From the NCBI GenBank assembly GCA_020638905.1, contig JACKHP010000003.1, forward strand, positions 62,001 through 126,000: 64,000 bases of DNA, read 5' to 3'. The stretch is from Planctomycetota bacterium. GTDB lineage: Bacteria; Planctomycetota; B15-G4. Each line of letters starts with the position of its first letter. Position 1 is the first letter of the stretch. The notes below the pieces were generated by a model that saw only the letters and a program-made list of their open reading frames with translations, did not search any database and was not told the origin of the DNA. Shown here piece after piece: positions 1 to 8,909 of the stretch. The position numbers and the translations under genes are program-made.

Positions 1-1098
1 CTCGACGCCGACGGCGAGCATGCGTCCCACGGGACCCTTGATCGCGGCCGCGCGCTCCCTCGCTCCCTGCTCGTCGTGCGCCTCGACGGCGTCGAGCAGC
101 GCGTCGATGCTCTGCTGGCGCGGCTTGCGCAGCGCGACCATCGAGAGCCACTTGAAGAGCACGACCAGCAACGCCGCGCCCGCCATGACGAAGATCGGGA
201 TCATCACCGGGCCGCCCTTCTTGACGTGCTCGACGAAGGTCTCCTCGGTGGCCTCGATCTTGTGCGCGTCGCCCAGCGTCGGGTCGAGCGGGAACTCGCC
301 GACGCCGGTCTCGATCAGGCGCGAGGCCGAGGCCCCGTCCTCGGGGCGCGAGAACGGGATGATCGTGGGCTCGAGCGATCCCAGACGCTGCTCGGCGGTG
401 CCGACGTCGCTGCCGTCCTGCGAACGGAACAGCGCGGCCGGGCCCACGAGCACGAACGTGCCGTGGTCGACGAGCCCGCTGGGGTCGACCGCGGTGCCGT
501 CGAAGCGCGTGCCGCCCAGCGCGTCGAGCAGCCGGTCGAGCGAGGTCGAGACCAGCTCGGCCTGGACGGCGAACAGGTCCTGCTGCGAGAGGCCCTCGTT
601 CTCCTGGGCCAGCTTGGCCTTCTCGAGCACCGCCTCGTAGCGCTGCAGCTCGGCGATGTGCAGGCGCGACTCGAAGTTGCGTCCGTACTCGCCCAGCAGG
701 TTCGAGAGGTAGCTGGCCTCGTCCTGCCGGCTCTTGATCTCCGACTTCAGGTTGCTGAGGTCGAGCGTGCTCGTGTCGAGCGAACGCGAGACCTGCTGGT
801 ACTCCTGACGCACCGAGCTCAGCTGCGCCTCGAGCTCCGAGAGACGGCGTCCGAGCGGGATGCGCTCGGCGGCCATCGCGTCGCGCAGCCGGTCGAGTTC
901 GGCCAGGCTCTCGGCCAGGTCGCGCTGCACGGTCGACGTGGCCGCGTCGAAGCGGTCGGCAGGCAGGGACGGGACGCTCGCGGCGTCCTGCACGGAGGCA
1001 GTGTCCGGGGACGTCGCGGCGTCCTGTGCGAACGCGGCGGGAGCCGTCAGCCAGGCTGCGGCGCACGCGAGGGCGGCGGCGTACATGCGCTTCGTCAT
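1..1098 (-). CDS. MotA/TolQ/ExbB-type proton channel protein with long periplasmic N-terminus (partial)
   Basis: The gene begins at ATG 1098 and stays open to base 1, so its C-terminal part lies outside the window. The 366 visible residues show a signal peptide (hydrophobic, Ala-rich, ending AFAQ), a long coiled-coil region rich in Leu, Glu and Arg (about residues 40-190), a short globular stretch, and one membrane segment near 300-322 preceded by GGPVMIP, which is how the channel domain of this family starts. ExbB/TolQ proteins form the inner-membrane proton channel that energises TonB; versions with a large periplasmic coiled-coil N-terminus are typical beside TonB receptors and DUF3450 genes. 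The start lies 4 bases beyond the DUF3450 stop, so the two are surely cotranscribed. The family call is firm from layout and context, although most of the channel domain is not seen. Confidence 0.85.
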   Translation of the reverse strand, partial: MTKRMYAAALACAAAWLTAPAAFAQDAATSPDTASVQDAASVPSLPADRFDAATSTVQRDLAESLAELDRLRDAMAAERIPLGRRLSELEAQLSSVRQEYQQVSRSLDTSTLDLSNLKSEIKSRQDEASYLSNLLGEYGRNFESRLHIAELQRYEAVLEKAKLAQENEGLSQQDLFAVQAELVSTSLDRLLDALGGTRFDGTAVDPSGLVDHGTFVLVGPAALFRSQDGSDVGTAEQRLGSLEPTIIPFSRPEDGASASRLIETGVGEFPLDPTLGDAHKIEATEETFVEHVKKGGPVMIPIFVMAGAALLVVLFKWLSMVALRKPRQQSIDALLDAVEAHDEQGARERAAAIKGPVGRMLAVGVE

Positions 1099-1102
1099 GG
1101 GA

Positions 1103-1960
1103 TCAGTTCCCTTCCGTGACGTCGACGGGCAGCGACACGAAGTCGGCCACCTCTTCGCTCTGCAGGATGCTCACGGCGCGCAGCACGGCCGGCGCGAGGG
1201 CGTCGGCGGGCGTCCACGTCCAGCCGGCGTCGGTGGCGGTGCCGTAGCCGGCGACGCGGCCGTTCACGCTGGCGTAGTAGCCCTGCCCGATGCCGACGTA
1301 GAGGGCCGTGACCTCGGCCGCGGTGCCGTCGTCGAAACTGCGCACCTCGCTCGTGACGGTGATGGCGCGGTTGAACTTGTCGACCTCGTTCAGGATGCCG
1401 ATCACGTTCTGGAAGCGCTGCGAGAGCGAGAGCTTCGAGTCGCCGTCGTCCCCCGGGAGCTGCTGCGTGAGCGGCTTGACCTTCTCGACGATCGGGTCGG
1501 GCAGGCGCGCGATGAGCCGGCGCGTGCGCGCCTCGAGCGTGACGATGGCCTCGTCGAGCGCCGTCGAGGCCTCCTGCAGCTTCCGGTTCTCGGCCGACAG
1601 CTCGAGCTTCTTGGCGTCGGCCTCGGCGATGCTGCCCTGCGTGTCGTCGATCTTCTGCCGGAACGAGTCGATCTCGCGCTGGACGACGTCGATGCGCTCC
1701 TCGAGCATCTCGCGCCCGAGCGCCCAGTCGCGCTTCTCCTGCGAGATGACGCGACGCGTCTCGACCCACTTCTCGAGCGCCGCCCGCGTCACGCCGAGAT
1801 CGGTCACCTCGTCGCCCGGCGTGGCGTGCCCGGAGAGAAGCGCGAAGGTCGCGGCCAGCGTGAGGGTCGAGGCGGCGCGTCGGCGCCGCCGTCCGGCGCG
1901 CCCTGCGCGCTCCGCGTCGGCGGCCTGTCGCCGCCCTGCCCGATGATCGTCGATGGCCAT
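1103..1960 (-). CDS. DUF3450 family periplasmic coiled-coil protein, TonB-system partner
   Basis: A 285-residue protein. ATG 1960 is chosen because a GGGAG sequence lies about 8 bases upstream. A basic N-terminus and a short hydrophobic segment (about residues 30-47) suggest export. Residues 60-170 form a long heptad-like coiled coil, followed by a compact C-terminal domain with the Gly/Tyr-rich track YVGIGQGYYAS and a late GWTW stretch, which is the usual DUF3450 pattern. Members of this family are nearly always encoded between a TonB-dependent receptor and ExbB genes, as here; they are thought to help couple the proton channel to receptor transport, but no biochemical role is settled. The gene lies 41 bases after the receptor gene and 4 bases before the exbB-like gene. 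The family call is confident; the mechanism is unknown. Confidence 0.88.
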   Translation of the reverse strand: MAIDDHRAGRRQAADAERAGRAGRRRRRAASTLTLAATFALLSGHATPGDEVTDLGVTRAALEKWVETRRVISQEKRDWALGREMLEERIDVVQREIDSFRQKIDDTQGSIAEADAKKLELSAENRKLQEASTALDEAIVTLEARTRRLIARLPDPIVEKVKPLTQQLPGDDGDSKLSLSQRFQNVIGILNEVDKFNRAITVTSEVRSFDDGTAAEVTALYVGIGQGYYASVNGRVAGYGTATDAGWTWTPADALAPAVLRAVSILQSEEVADFVSLPVDVTEGN

Positions 1961-2001
1961 CTGTCGTCTCCCGGATGGGACGTGCTGGAGGTGTGTCGTG
2001 G

Positions 2002-5001
2002 TCAGAAGCGCCCCGAGAGCGCGATCGAGAACTCGCGCCCGCGGGTGTACGAGGTGTGGGTCACGTCGCCGCCGGTGAAGTCGGAGCGGTAGACCTCCTC
2101 GATGCGCGGGTTGGTCAGGTTCTTCGCCTGGAACTCGAGCTTCGTGCGCTCGGAGAGCTCCTGCGAGACCCCGAAGTTGAGCGTCCCGTACTCCTTGGCG
2201 TAGATGTTCGGGACGAAGTTGCCGTTCGCGACGTTCGCGCCCGCCACGAGCGTGTCGCCCTTGACGGTGTAGAAGAGCGAGAACGCGGTGCCCGTCGCCG
2301 GGACGTCGAAGGTGCAGTACAGGTTGTAGAGGTGCTCGGGAGCGCCCGTCATGTCGCGGTGCTCGATCGGCGTCGCGACCCCCGGGTCGTTGAAGGCGTC
2401 GATCTCGCTCTGCGGGAGGTCGACGACCGAGTCGATGAGCGTCGCGTTGGCGCCCACCCCGAGACCCTCGAGGCTCTCGGTGAAGTGGCCCAGGTCGTGA
2501 CGCGTCTCGAACTCGTAGCCGGTGAGCTGGCCGCTCGGGTAGTTCACCGGCGTGGTGAAGGTGAAGTCGGCGAAGCGCTGGACGTACTCGATCGGGTCCT
2601 CGATGTCCTTCCGGAACCACGAGACCGAGAACAGGCCCTTCTCGTACGGCACCCAGTCGGCACGCACGTCGTAGTTCTTCAGCGAGCTCATGGTGAGGTC
2701 GGGGTTGCCGATGAAGATCGGTCCGCCCAGGAACTCCGACTGCAGGATCGGCGTGAGCTCCTTGAAGGTCTGGCGCGCCACGGTCTCGCTGTACGACGTG
2801 CGCAGCGTGACCGAGTCGCTCGCCTGGTAGACGAGTCCCACGGCGGGCAGCACGTCGCGCCGCTCGAACGAGGCGTCGGCGGCCGGGTCGCCCGGGTCGA
2901 GCGCCACGGGCGAGGTGGCTCCCGGCGGGAACCAGGTCGCGTCGGCCTCGGGATCGTTGCGGATCTCGAGCGCCGTGCGCTCGACGCGCGCGCCGCCGAT
3001 GAGCTGCAGGTCGTCGTCGAGCGGCACGTCGAACATGCCGTACCAGGCCGAGATCTGCTGGTCGCCGCGGTAGTCGACGTCCGTCTGCGACGCGGTGACG
3101 GGGTGGTTCTCGAGGCCGAAGACCTGGCTCCACGGCTCGTCGAAGCCGCCCTGGTAGTTCAGTCCGGTCTCGTTGAAGTTGCTGAACGTGTCCTGGTTGT
3201 AGGTGCGGCGCGTGTGGTCCTCGAAGAGACCGAACTTGAGCGATCCCTTGCTCTCGTCGTCGTTCACGAAGGGCAGCTCGAGATCGACGGCGTACTGGTC
3301 GCTCTTCTCCTCGATGCGCTTCCAGATGCGCTGCAGGTTGCCGATCGTGAACAACGCGGCCGGCTTGAACGGCAGCCAGGTCTCCGGCGAGGTGTACGGC
3401 GGCAGGAACGGTCCCTGCCCCGGGTGGAACGACTCGGGCAGCCAGAGCGCGCCGAACTGACGCTTGTCGGGCTGGTCGAGCAGGGCCGAGCTCTTCGAGG
3501 CGCGCCACTCGAGACGCGGGTTCTCGAATGCGCCGCCGCCCTCCCAGCCGACGTCGATGTCGTGCCGTCCGCGGAGCTGCATCGTCTCGGTCGTGCGCTC
3601 GGTGTACTCGAGCGTCTCGGTGCGGATGTACGGCGCGATCGCCAGCTCGTCGGGGGCGTTGCCCGTGCCGGTGGGGTCGTTCGGGTCGTAGCCCGGGAAG
3701 AAGTGCTGCTTGCCGCGGGTGTCGATGGCCAGGGTGGCCGTGTCCTCGGCGCTGTGCGTGTAGAGGTAGGTGAGCGAGACGTCGTGGTGTTCGCTCTCGA
3801 GGCCGACCGTGCCGAGGCCGCCCCACTTGACCTCCTGCGTGCCCTGCTCGATGTCGAACAGCGCGGTCTTGAAGTCGCCGCCGGTCGACGAACCCTGGAT
3901 CGTCTCGGGCACGAGCTTTCCGCCCGCGTCCTCGACCCAGTACGAGTCGTTCTTGCCGTCGTCGTGGTAGCTGCTGTCGCGCTCGTAGAAGAGGCTCGCG
4001 AAGCCGCCCAGGCGCAGGCCGTCGTCGAGATCGGTCGAGCCGCCCAGGCCCATCGAGAGCTTGTAGTCGACCGGCGCGCGATCACGGGAGACGCCGACCG
4101 CGCCGTCCCAGTTGCTGCCGAGCTGGTCGTACTGGATGTCGCGCGACCCGTCGTCGTGCCCGAAGACGGACACGCCGCCGCCCTCGTAGGTGAGGAAGTC
4201 GCTGCGTCGCCGGACGTTCGAGTTGTAGCCGACCTGCGACTTGAACTGGAACACCGACTCATCCGGGATGCCGCGCAGGCGCACGTCGACCGCGCCGCCC
4301 GACGCGTCGCCCTGCTGGTCGGGCGTGAACGTCTTGCTGACCTGGATGCTCTCGATCACCGTCGACGGGAACTGGTCGAGCTCGACCGCGCGCTTGTCCT
4401 CGTCGGCGGTGGGCAGACGCACGCCGTTCATCTGCGAGCTGACGTAGCGGTCGGGCAGTCCCCGGATGACCGCGAACTTGCCCTCCTGCACGGTCGCGCC
4501 CGACACGAGCGTGAGCGCACTGGCCGCGTCGCTGGCGCCCGCCTTGCTCATCAGGTCAGCACCGATCGAGTCCATGAACGAGGCGCTCTCGAAGCGCAGC
4601 TCGAGCAGCACGGCCTCGGAGCTGCCCGAGAGCGCGAGCGAGTCCTGGACGATGAACTCGGGCATGTCGGTGAACTGGCCCGACAGCCAGGCGTCGACGT
4701 CGGTCAGGCGGCCCGCGCTCACCACGACGTCGGAGCGCACCTGGCGCACGTAACCCTCTTTCGAGAAGACGAGCGTGTACTTGCCGGGCGCCACGTCGGG
4801 GATGGAGTAGTTGCCCTGCTCGGTGCCGTCGGCCTCCTGGCCGGTCTCGACGACGAGCACCTGCGCGAGCGCGAGCGGCGCCTCGAAGTCCTTGTCGTAG
4901 ACCACGCCGCGGATCGTGCCTTTCTGGTCCTGTGCGGAACCGTGCGCCGCGACGATCAGCGACAGAATGAGCGTCCACGCTCGGTGTCTCCAGGTCAGCA
5001 C
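2002..5001 (-). CDS. TonB-dependent outer-membrane receptor with carboxypeptidase-regulatory-like N-domain
   Basis: A 999-residue protein if started at GTG 5001, which gives a clean signal peptide (LILSLIVAAHGSAQD). A GAGGAG lies upstream but at a long spacing, and the frame stays open another 336 bases upstream. After the signal peptide comes a carboxypeptidase-regulatory-like fold (GTIRGVVYDKDF to about residue 85), then a plug domain with the conserved FAVIRGLPDRY and SGGAVDVRLRG motifs, then a long beta-barrel of alternating aromatic strands ending in a terminal Phe (ALSGRF), the usual outer-membrane insertion signal. It should import or bind a large ligand in an energy-dependent way. The substrate cannot be read; the divergent secreted gene at 5453 may be the ligand-binding or processing partner. 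It leads the receptor-DUF3450-ExbB operon. Confidence 0.93.
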   Translation of the reverse strand: MLTWRHRAWTLILSLIVAAHGSAQDQKGTIRGVVYDKDFEAPLALAQVLVVETGQEADGTEQGNYSIPDVAPGKYTLVFSKEGYVRQVRSDVVVSAGRLTDVDAWLSGQFTDMPEFIVQDSLALSGSSEAVLLELRFESASFMDSIGADLMSKAGASDAASALTLVSGATVQEGKFAVIRGLPDRYVSSQMNGVRLPTADEDKRAVELDQFPSTVIESIQVSKTFTPDQQGDASGGAVDVRLRGIPDESVFQFKSQVGYNSNVRRRSDFLTYEGGGVSVFGHDDGSRDIQYDQLGSNWDGAVGVSRDRAPVDYKLSMGLGGSTDLDDGLRLGGFASLFYERDSSYHDDGKNDSYWVEDAGGKLVPETIQGSSTGGDFKTALFDIEQGTQEVKWGGLGTVGLESEHHDVSLTYLYTHSAEDTATLAIDTRGKQHFFPGYDPNDPTGTGNAPDELAIAPYIRTETLEYTERTTETMQLRGRHDIDVGWEGGGAFENPRLEWRASKSSALLDQPDKRQFGALWLPESFHPGQGPFLPPYTSPETWLPFKPAALFTIGNLQRIWKRIEEKSDQYAVDLELPFVNDDESKGSLKFGLFEDHTRRTYNQDTFSNFNETGLNYQGGFDEPWSQVFGLENHPVTASQTDVDYRGDQQISAWYGMFDVPLDDDLQLIGGARVERTALEIRNDPEADATWFPPGATSPVALDPGDPAADASFERRDVLPAVGLVYQASDSVTLRTSYSETVARQTFKELTPILQSEFLGGPIFIGNPDLTMSSLKNYDVRADWVPYEKGLFSVSWFRKDIEDPIEYVQRFADFTFTTPVNYPSGQLTGYEFETRHDLGHFTESLEGLGVGANATLIDSVVDLPQSEIDAFNDPGVATPIEHRDMTGAPEHLYNLYCTFDVPATGTAFSLFYTVKGDTLVAGANVANGNFVPNIYAKEYGTLNFGVSQELSERTKLEFQAKNLTNPRIEEVYRSDFTGGDVTHTSYTRGREFSIALSGRF

Positions 5002-5452
5002 GGCTGGCGCGTACGCTCCTCGGTCCGTCGGGCAGGGCTTGCAGGCACGGGCACTTCGGCTCCGGACGGACGCGGGCGAACCCGATCGCCGACAGGATCG
5101 CGGGATCGTGCCGCCCGTTCGTGACGACCGCGTGAGGATGGCGTGAGATACGCCGGACGTCCCCGGAACAGCCGACCGGCACGACGTCGCGCATGGTCGG
5201 TGCGACCCGTGAACACGGCGTGAACATCGCGTGGATTGGACGTGAGGCCGCCGCGCGGCGGCCGACGCGCGCCGACGCAGCACACCGACGAGACTCGCGT
5301 TGGCGTCGCGCACGACGTCGCAAACGCTCACATGCATCTCACGCCCGACGCACAGTGGCCCCCTACCGTTCCGCCTCGTGATCCGGACACGACGGAGAGC
5401 GGCTCCTCGGACGGATCACCCATTCGCACCTCTCGTCGAAGAGATCCATCCT
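5002..5452. other. Divergent intergenic region between the TonB receptor and the secreted beta-helix gene
   Basis: This 451-base gap should hold both promoters. The only candidate I can point to is TACCGT at 5364-5369 (plus strand). The segment GTGAACACG/GTGAACATCG around 5210-5228 is an imperfect direct repeat with an 11-base period and could be an operator, but this is weak. No small gene is supported. Confidence 0.4.
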
Positions 5453-7414
5453 GTGAGAAGCATCATCAAGGGAACCGCACTCGCCATGGTCGGCGCGGCG
5501 TTCATCACCTCCGCCGAGGCCGCGGAGATCCTCGTGTCGAGCAACATCTCGACCTCGACCACCTGGACCGCGAACAACACCTACAACCTCCAGGGCCAGA
5601 TCTACGTGCTCCCGGGCGCCACGCTGACCATCGAGGCCGGCGTCGTGGTCGCGAGCGATCCGGGCGGCAGCCTCGCGGTCAGCAAGGGCGCGAAGATCTG
5701 CGTGCTCGGCAGCCAGACCGACCCGGTCATCATGACCTCGAAGGCCGACGTGGCGACCTGGGCCCCGATGCCCGGCCATCCCACGGGCAAGAACCCGAAG
5801 ACGGGCACCTGGCGCGAAGCCGCCAACGAGTGGGGCAACCTGACGCTCATGGGTGACGCCTTCATCTCCGAGAACGCGACCGCCGGCAACGTGCCGACGT
5901 GCGACCCGGACAACGTCGCGGCCATGGAAGGCCTCGTCGCCGACTTCCCGGGGGACACCAAGGTGCTCTACGGCGGCGGCAACGACGACGACGACAGCGG
6001 CACGATCAGCTACCTCTCGCTGCGCTACGGCGGCAAGGTGATCGGCCTCGGCAACGAGCTGAACGGCCTCTCGCTGGGCGGCATCGGTCGCGAGACCGAC
6101 ATCCACCACGTCGACATCATGAACAACGTCGACGACGGCGTGGAGATCTGGGGCGGCACCGCGTGCCTCAGCTACTTCAACATCTGGAACATCGGTGACG
6201 ACAGCTTCGACATCGACCAGGGCTTCCGCGGCAAGGTGCAGTTCGTCCTGATCGTCCAGGGCTACAGCCTCGACGCGAGCCAGGGCTCGGGCGTCGGCGA
6301 CAACTGCTTCGAGACCGACGGTGCCGAGGACAGCGACTGGCAGCCGGTCACGACGACGGTGGTCTACAACGCCACCGTCATCGGCCAGCCGATCGACGGC
6401 GACCAGGGCACGGCCTGGCGCGACAACGCGCGCGTCCAGTACCGCAACTGCATCTTCATGGACCTGGGCGAGGACCTGGTCAAGTTCGACAACGTCGACG
6501 GCGACGGTGCGAACGGCTACGGCTTCAACGGCACCCTCTCGTGGGCCGACACCTGGACCACCGACTGGAACGCCGCCCCGCCCACCGCGAACGACTGCCC
6601 GCCCGGCACCTACACCGCGCAGACCAACGGCAAGCTGGCCGAGATCCGCGACAGCGTCTTCTTCCGCAACCTCAAGGGCGGCGGCACGGGCCTCGTGACC
6701 GACCCGGCCTACGCCGAGGCCACCGCGCGCGGCGTCTTCGCTCCGGGCAACAACAACGTCTTCATCCCTGGATTCGCCGACGTCGACGCGCCGATCACCT
6801 CGATCACGCGCGCCGCCCCGGTGGTCAAGGGCGGCAAGACGATGCTGCAGGTCGTCTCGCTCGACCCCCGTCCGCAGGGTCCGGCCCTCGAGCGTCTGGA
6901 CGACGCCCTCAAGCCGAACATCTTCTTCGACGGCTGGTACGAGAACGCCGACTACCGCGGCGCGTTCGCCCCCGGTGACACCTGGCTCGACCAGTGGACC
7001 GCGTCCTACGCCTTCGGCTTCACGACCACCACGGGTTCGTGGACGAACCCCGGCTGCGATCTCAAGGGCCAGCACGGGCAGGCCCGTCTCATCGGCAGCG
7101 GCCACGCCGCCGACGGCGAGCCGGTGCTCATCTCGCTGCACAACGCCAACCCGAACGCCATCGCGGCGCTCTTCCTGAGCGTGGCGGTCGGCGGCGTCCC
7201 GGGCATCCCGTTCAAGTTCGGCACGCTCAAGTGGGACGCGCTGCTCTCGCCGATCGTGGTGACCACGCTGCCCGAGGGCAACCTGCCGGTCGCCTTCGCC
7301 TGGCCGTCGGGCATCCCGGCCGGCATCGAGCTGTGGGCGCAGTGGGGCATCCAGGATCCGGGCGCTCCGGCCTTCGTCGCCCTGTCGAACGCGGTCTACG
7401 CCACGGCGCGCTGA
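5453..7414 (+). CDS. Large secreted protein with parallel beta-helix-like N-terminus and lineage-specific C-terminal domain
   Basis: 653 residues from GTG 5453. That start is chosen because it follows GAAGAGAT at normal spacing and yields a typical signal peptide (IIKGTALAMVGAAFITSAEA). Residues 40-90 read as short beta-helix turns (IYVLPGATLTIEAGVVV, then a TDPVIMTS turn), resembling the start of right-handed beta-helix secreted proteins. The middle is rich in Asn, Asp and Gly with paired Cys. The last 130 residues form a separate domain (HAADGEPVLISLHNANPNA to LSNAV) that recurs at the end of the ice-binding-like protein at 47168. It is transcribed away from the TonB receptor and ends at a strong terminator. 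A role as surface or secreted partner of the receptor is inference; no catalytic motif is recognisable. Confidence 0.75.
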   Translation: MRSIIKGTALAMVGAAFITSAEAAEILVSSNISTSTTWTANNTYNLQGQIYVLPGATLTIEAGVVVASDPGGSLAVSKGAKICVLGSQTDPVIMTSKADVATWAPMPGHPTGKNPKTGTWREAANEWGNLTLMGDAFISENATAGNVPTCDPDNVAAMEGLVADFPGDTKVLYGGGNDDDDSGTISYLSLRYGGKVIGLGNELNGLSLGGIGRETDIHHVDIMNNVDDGVEIWGGTACLSYFNIWNIGDDSFDIDQGFRGKVQFVLIVQGYSLDASQGSGVGDNCFETDGAEDSDWQPVTTTVVYNATVIGQPIDGDQGTAWRDNARVQYRNCIFMDLGEDLVKFDNVDGDGANGYGFNGTLSWADTWTTDWNAAPPTANDCPPGTYTAQTNGKLAEIRDSVFFRNLKGGGTGLVTDPAYAEATARGVFAPGNNNVFIPGFADVDAPITSITRAAPVVKGGKTMLQVVSLDPRPQGPALERLDDALKPNIFFDGWYENADYRGAFAPGDTWLDQWTASYAFGFTTTTGSWTNPGCDLKGQHGQARLIGSGHAADGEPVLISLHNANPNAIAALFLSVAVGGVPGIPFKFGTLKWDALLSPIVVTTLPEGNLPVAFAWPSGIPAGIELWAQWGIQDPGAPAFVALSNAVYATAR

Positions 7415-7449
7415 CCCCGCAAGACCGACAGCACCTCTGCAAGGCACCC

Positions 7450-7486
7450 GCGGCCCCCGTCCGACGTCACGTCGGACGGGGGCCGC
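7450..7486 (+). terminator. Strong hairpin terminator after the secreted beta-helix gene
   Basis: A perfect 16-bp GC-rich stem (7450-7465 with 7471-7486) around a 5-base loop, 35 bases after the stop codon of the upstream gene. The stem is followed by a short T-containing stretch rather than a long T-tract. Confidence 0.75.
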
Positions 7487-7556
7487 ATCCGTTTGCACCG
7501 AGCCCTTTCACCGCGGCTTCACCGAAGCCACACGTCGCCCGACCATCCTCTGCCCC

Positions 7557-8822
7557 ATGACCACACCCAAGATCTCGCACCCGACGGTCGCGGCGGCGCT
7601 GTGCGTCCTCGCGCTCCTCTGCTCTCCTCTGCGCGCCGGCGACGACTCCGCCGCCCGCGGGGCCCCCGCCGCGAAGGCGCAGGACGCGACGTCCGCGGTC
7701 GACGCGCCCCTCGGCGTCCAGCGCCTCGAACTGCTCCAGGTCGCCTTCGACGCCGCCTCCGCGATGCCGCTCGAGCCGCACCTCAAAGACCGCTCGCGCG
7801 CCCAGGAGTCGGTCGTCGACGCCTGCCTCGAGCTCGACCAGCCGACCCTCGCGCGCCGCTTCTCCGACGGGATCGCGAACTGGCGCCGCGGCATCGCGCT
7901 GGCCGACCACGCCGCGTGGAGCGCGCGCCACGGCGTGCACGACGGGCTCGACGCGCAGCTCGAGAGCGCGCTGGACATCGCACGGGGCGACGATCCCGAG
8001 CTCCTGCAGGACTGGCGCCGCGACCGCATCCGCGCCCATGTGGCCCAGGCGCGCCTGCTGCTCGGCGAGGACGTCACCGGTCTCACCGAACACCTGTCCG
8101 ACTCGGAGATCGGCCTGCTGTGGGTCGCGCGCGCCGAGACGGTCGGCGCCGACGGCGTCGGCGCCTTCCTCGACGAACTCGATGCATCGCTCACGGCGGG
8201 CACCCTCGACCGCGTGCGCAACGCGCTCACCGCGTGCCTCGAGGTGCGCAAGCGCTTCGACGACGACGCCGCGCTGCGCGCGCGCATCGGCGAAGCGTTC
8301 GACGCGGCCGCGCCCAAGCTGCCGCGCGGCATGGCGATCGACCTCGAGTTCCAGCTCGCACGCATCGCCCTCGACCACGGCGACCTGCCCGGCGCGCAGA
8401 AGGCGCTCGCCGACGCCCGCGCGATGGTGCAGGGTGCCCGCTGGACGGCCGAGGACCACGTCCCGTTGCTGGCGCGCCTGGGCGCGCTGCGCTTCCTGTG
8501 CGGCGATCGCGAGCAGGGACGCGTCGAGGTCGACGCCGCGCGCGTGATCTACGACGACGAGCGAAAGACCATCGTCGACATCTTCCGCGCGGGTGCGCTG
8601 CGTCCGCTGGCCGAGGCCTACCTCGACCTGGGAGACGTCGACGCCGCGCGCGAGATCTACTCGCTCGCGCTCGACGAAGCCGTGGTGAACCCCAACTCGC
8701 GTCCGCGCGCCGAAGACCTGGTCGAGATCTGCCTCTCGATGGCGCGGCGCGACTTCGACCCGGGCGCGGCGCTGCTCGACCACGTGCATGCGGTGCGCGG
8801 GGGCCTCGCCGATCCCTGGTGA
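7557..8822 (+). CDS. Secreted helical-repeat (TPR-like) protein
   Basis: 421 residues starting at ATG 7557, with a signal peptide (AAALCVLALLCSPLRAG). The remainder is almost entirely helical, with Ala/Leu/Arg-rich repeats about 34-40 residues apart (for example LARIALDHGDLPGAQKALADA and LAEAYLDLGDVDAAREIYSLAL), the small-large hydrophobic spacing of tetratricopeptide repeats. There are no catalytic motifs. Such repeat proteins commonly end TonB/DUF3450/ExbB clusters and are taken to be periplasmic scaffolds; here the gene is isolated by terminators on both sides, so that link is inference. TPR assignment of the last 150 residues is fair; the N-terminal half is less clear. Confidence 0.7.
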   Translation: MTTPKISHPTVAAALCVLALLCSPLRAGDDSAARGAPAAKAQDATSAVDAPLGVQRLELLQVAFDAASAMPLEPHLKDRSRAQESVVDACLELDQPTLARRFSDGIANWRRGIALADHAAWSARHGVHDGLDAQLESALDIARGDDPELLQDWRRDRIRAHVAQARLLLGEDVTGLTEHLSDSEIGLLWVARAETVGADGVGAFLDELDASLTAGTLDRVRNALTACLEVRKRFDDDAALRARIGEAFDAAAPKLPRGMAIDLEFQLARIALDHGDLPGAQKALADARAMVQGARWTAEDHVPLLARLGALRFLCGDREQGRVEVDAARVIYDDERKTIVDIFRAGALRPLAEAYLDLGDVDAAREIYSLALDEAVVNPNSRPRAEDLVEICLSMARRDFDPGAALLDHVHAVRGGLADPW

Positions 8823-8868
8823 GGGCGGCGCGGCATCGTCAGGCGGCGCGGATGCCCGCGCCGGAACG

Positions 8869-8903
8869 GCACGACGCCGCGCGCTGCGCGCGCGGCGTCG
8901 TGC
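8869..8903. terminator. Bidirectional hairpin terminator between convergent genes
   Basis: A perfect 16-bp stem with a 3-base loop (8869-8884 and 8888-8903) sits between the convergent genes ending at 8822 (plus) and 8910 (minus). Its symmetry allows it to serve both. Confidence 0.7.
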
Positions 8904-8909
8904 GACGCA

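Noticed and set aside
1975..5124. A 1049-residue plus-strand open frame opposite the TonB receptor
   Set aside because: Complement of GC3-biased codons of the receptor; no recognisable motif, and the receptor strand shows conserved plug and barrel features.
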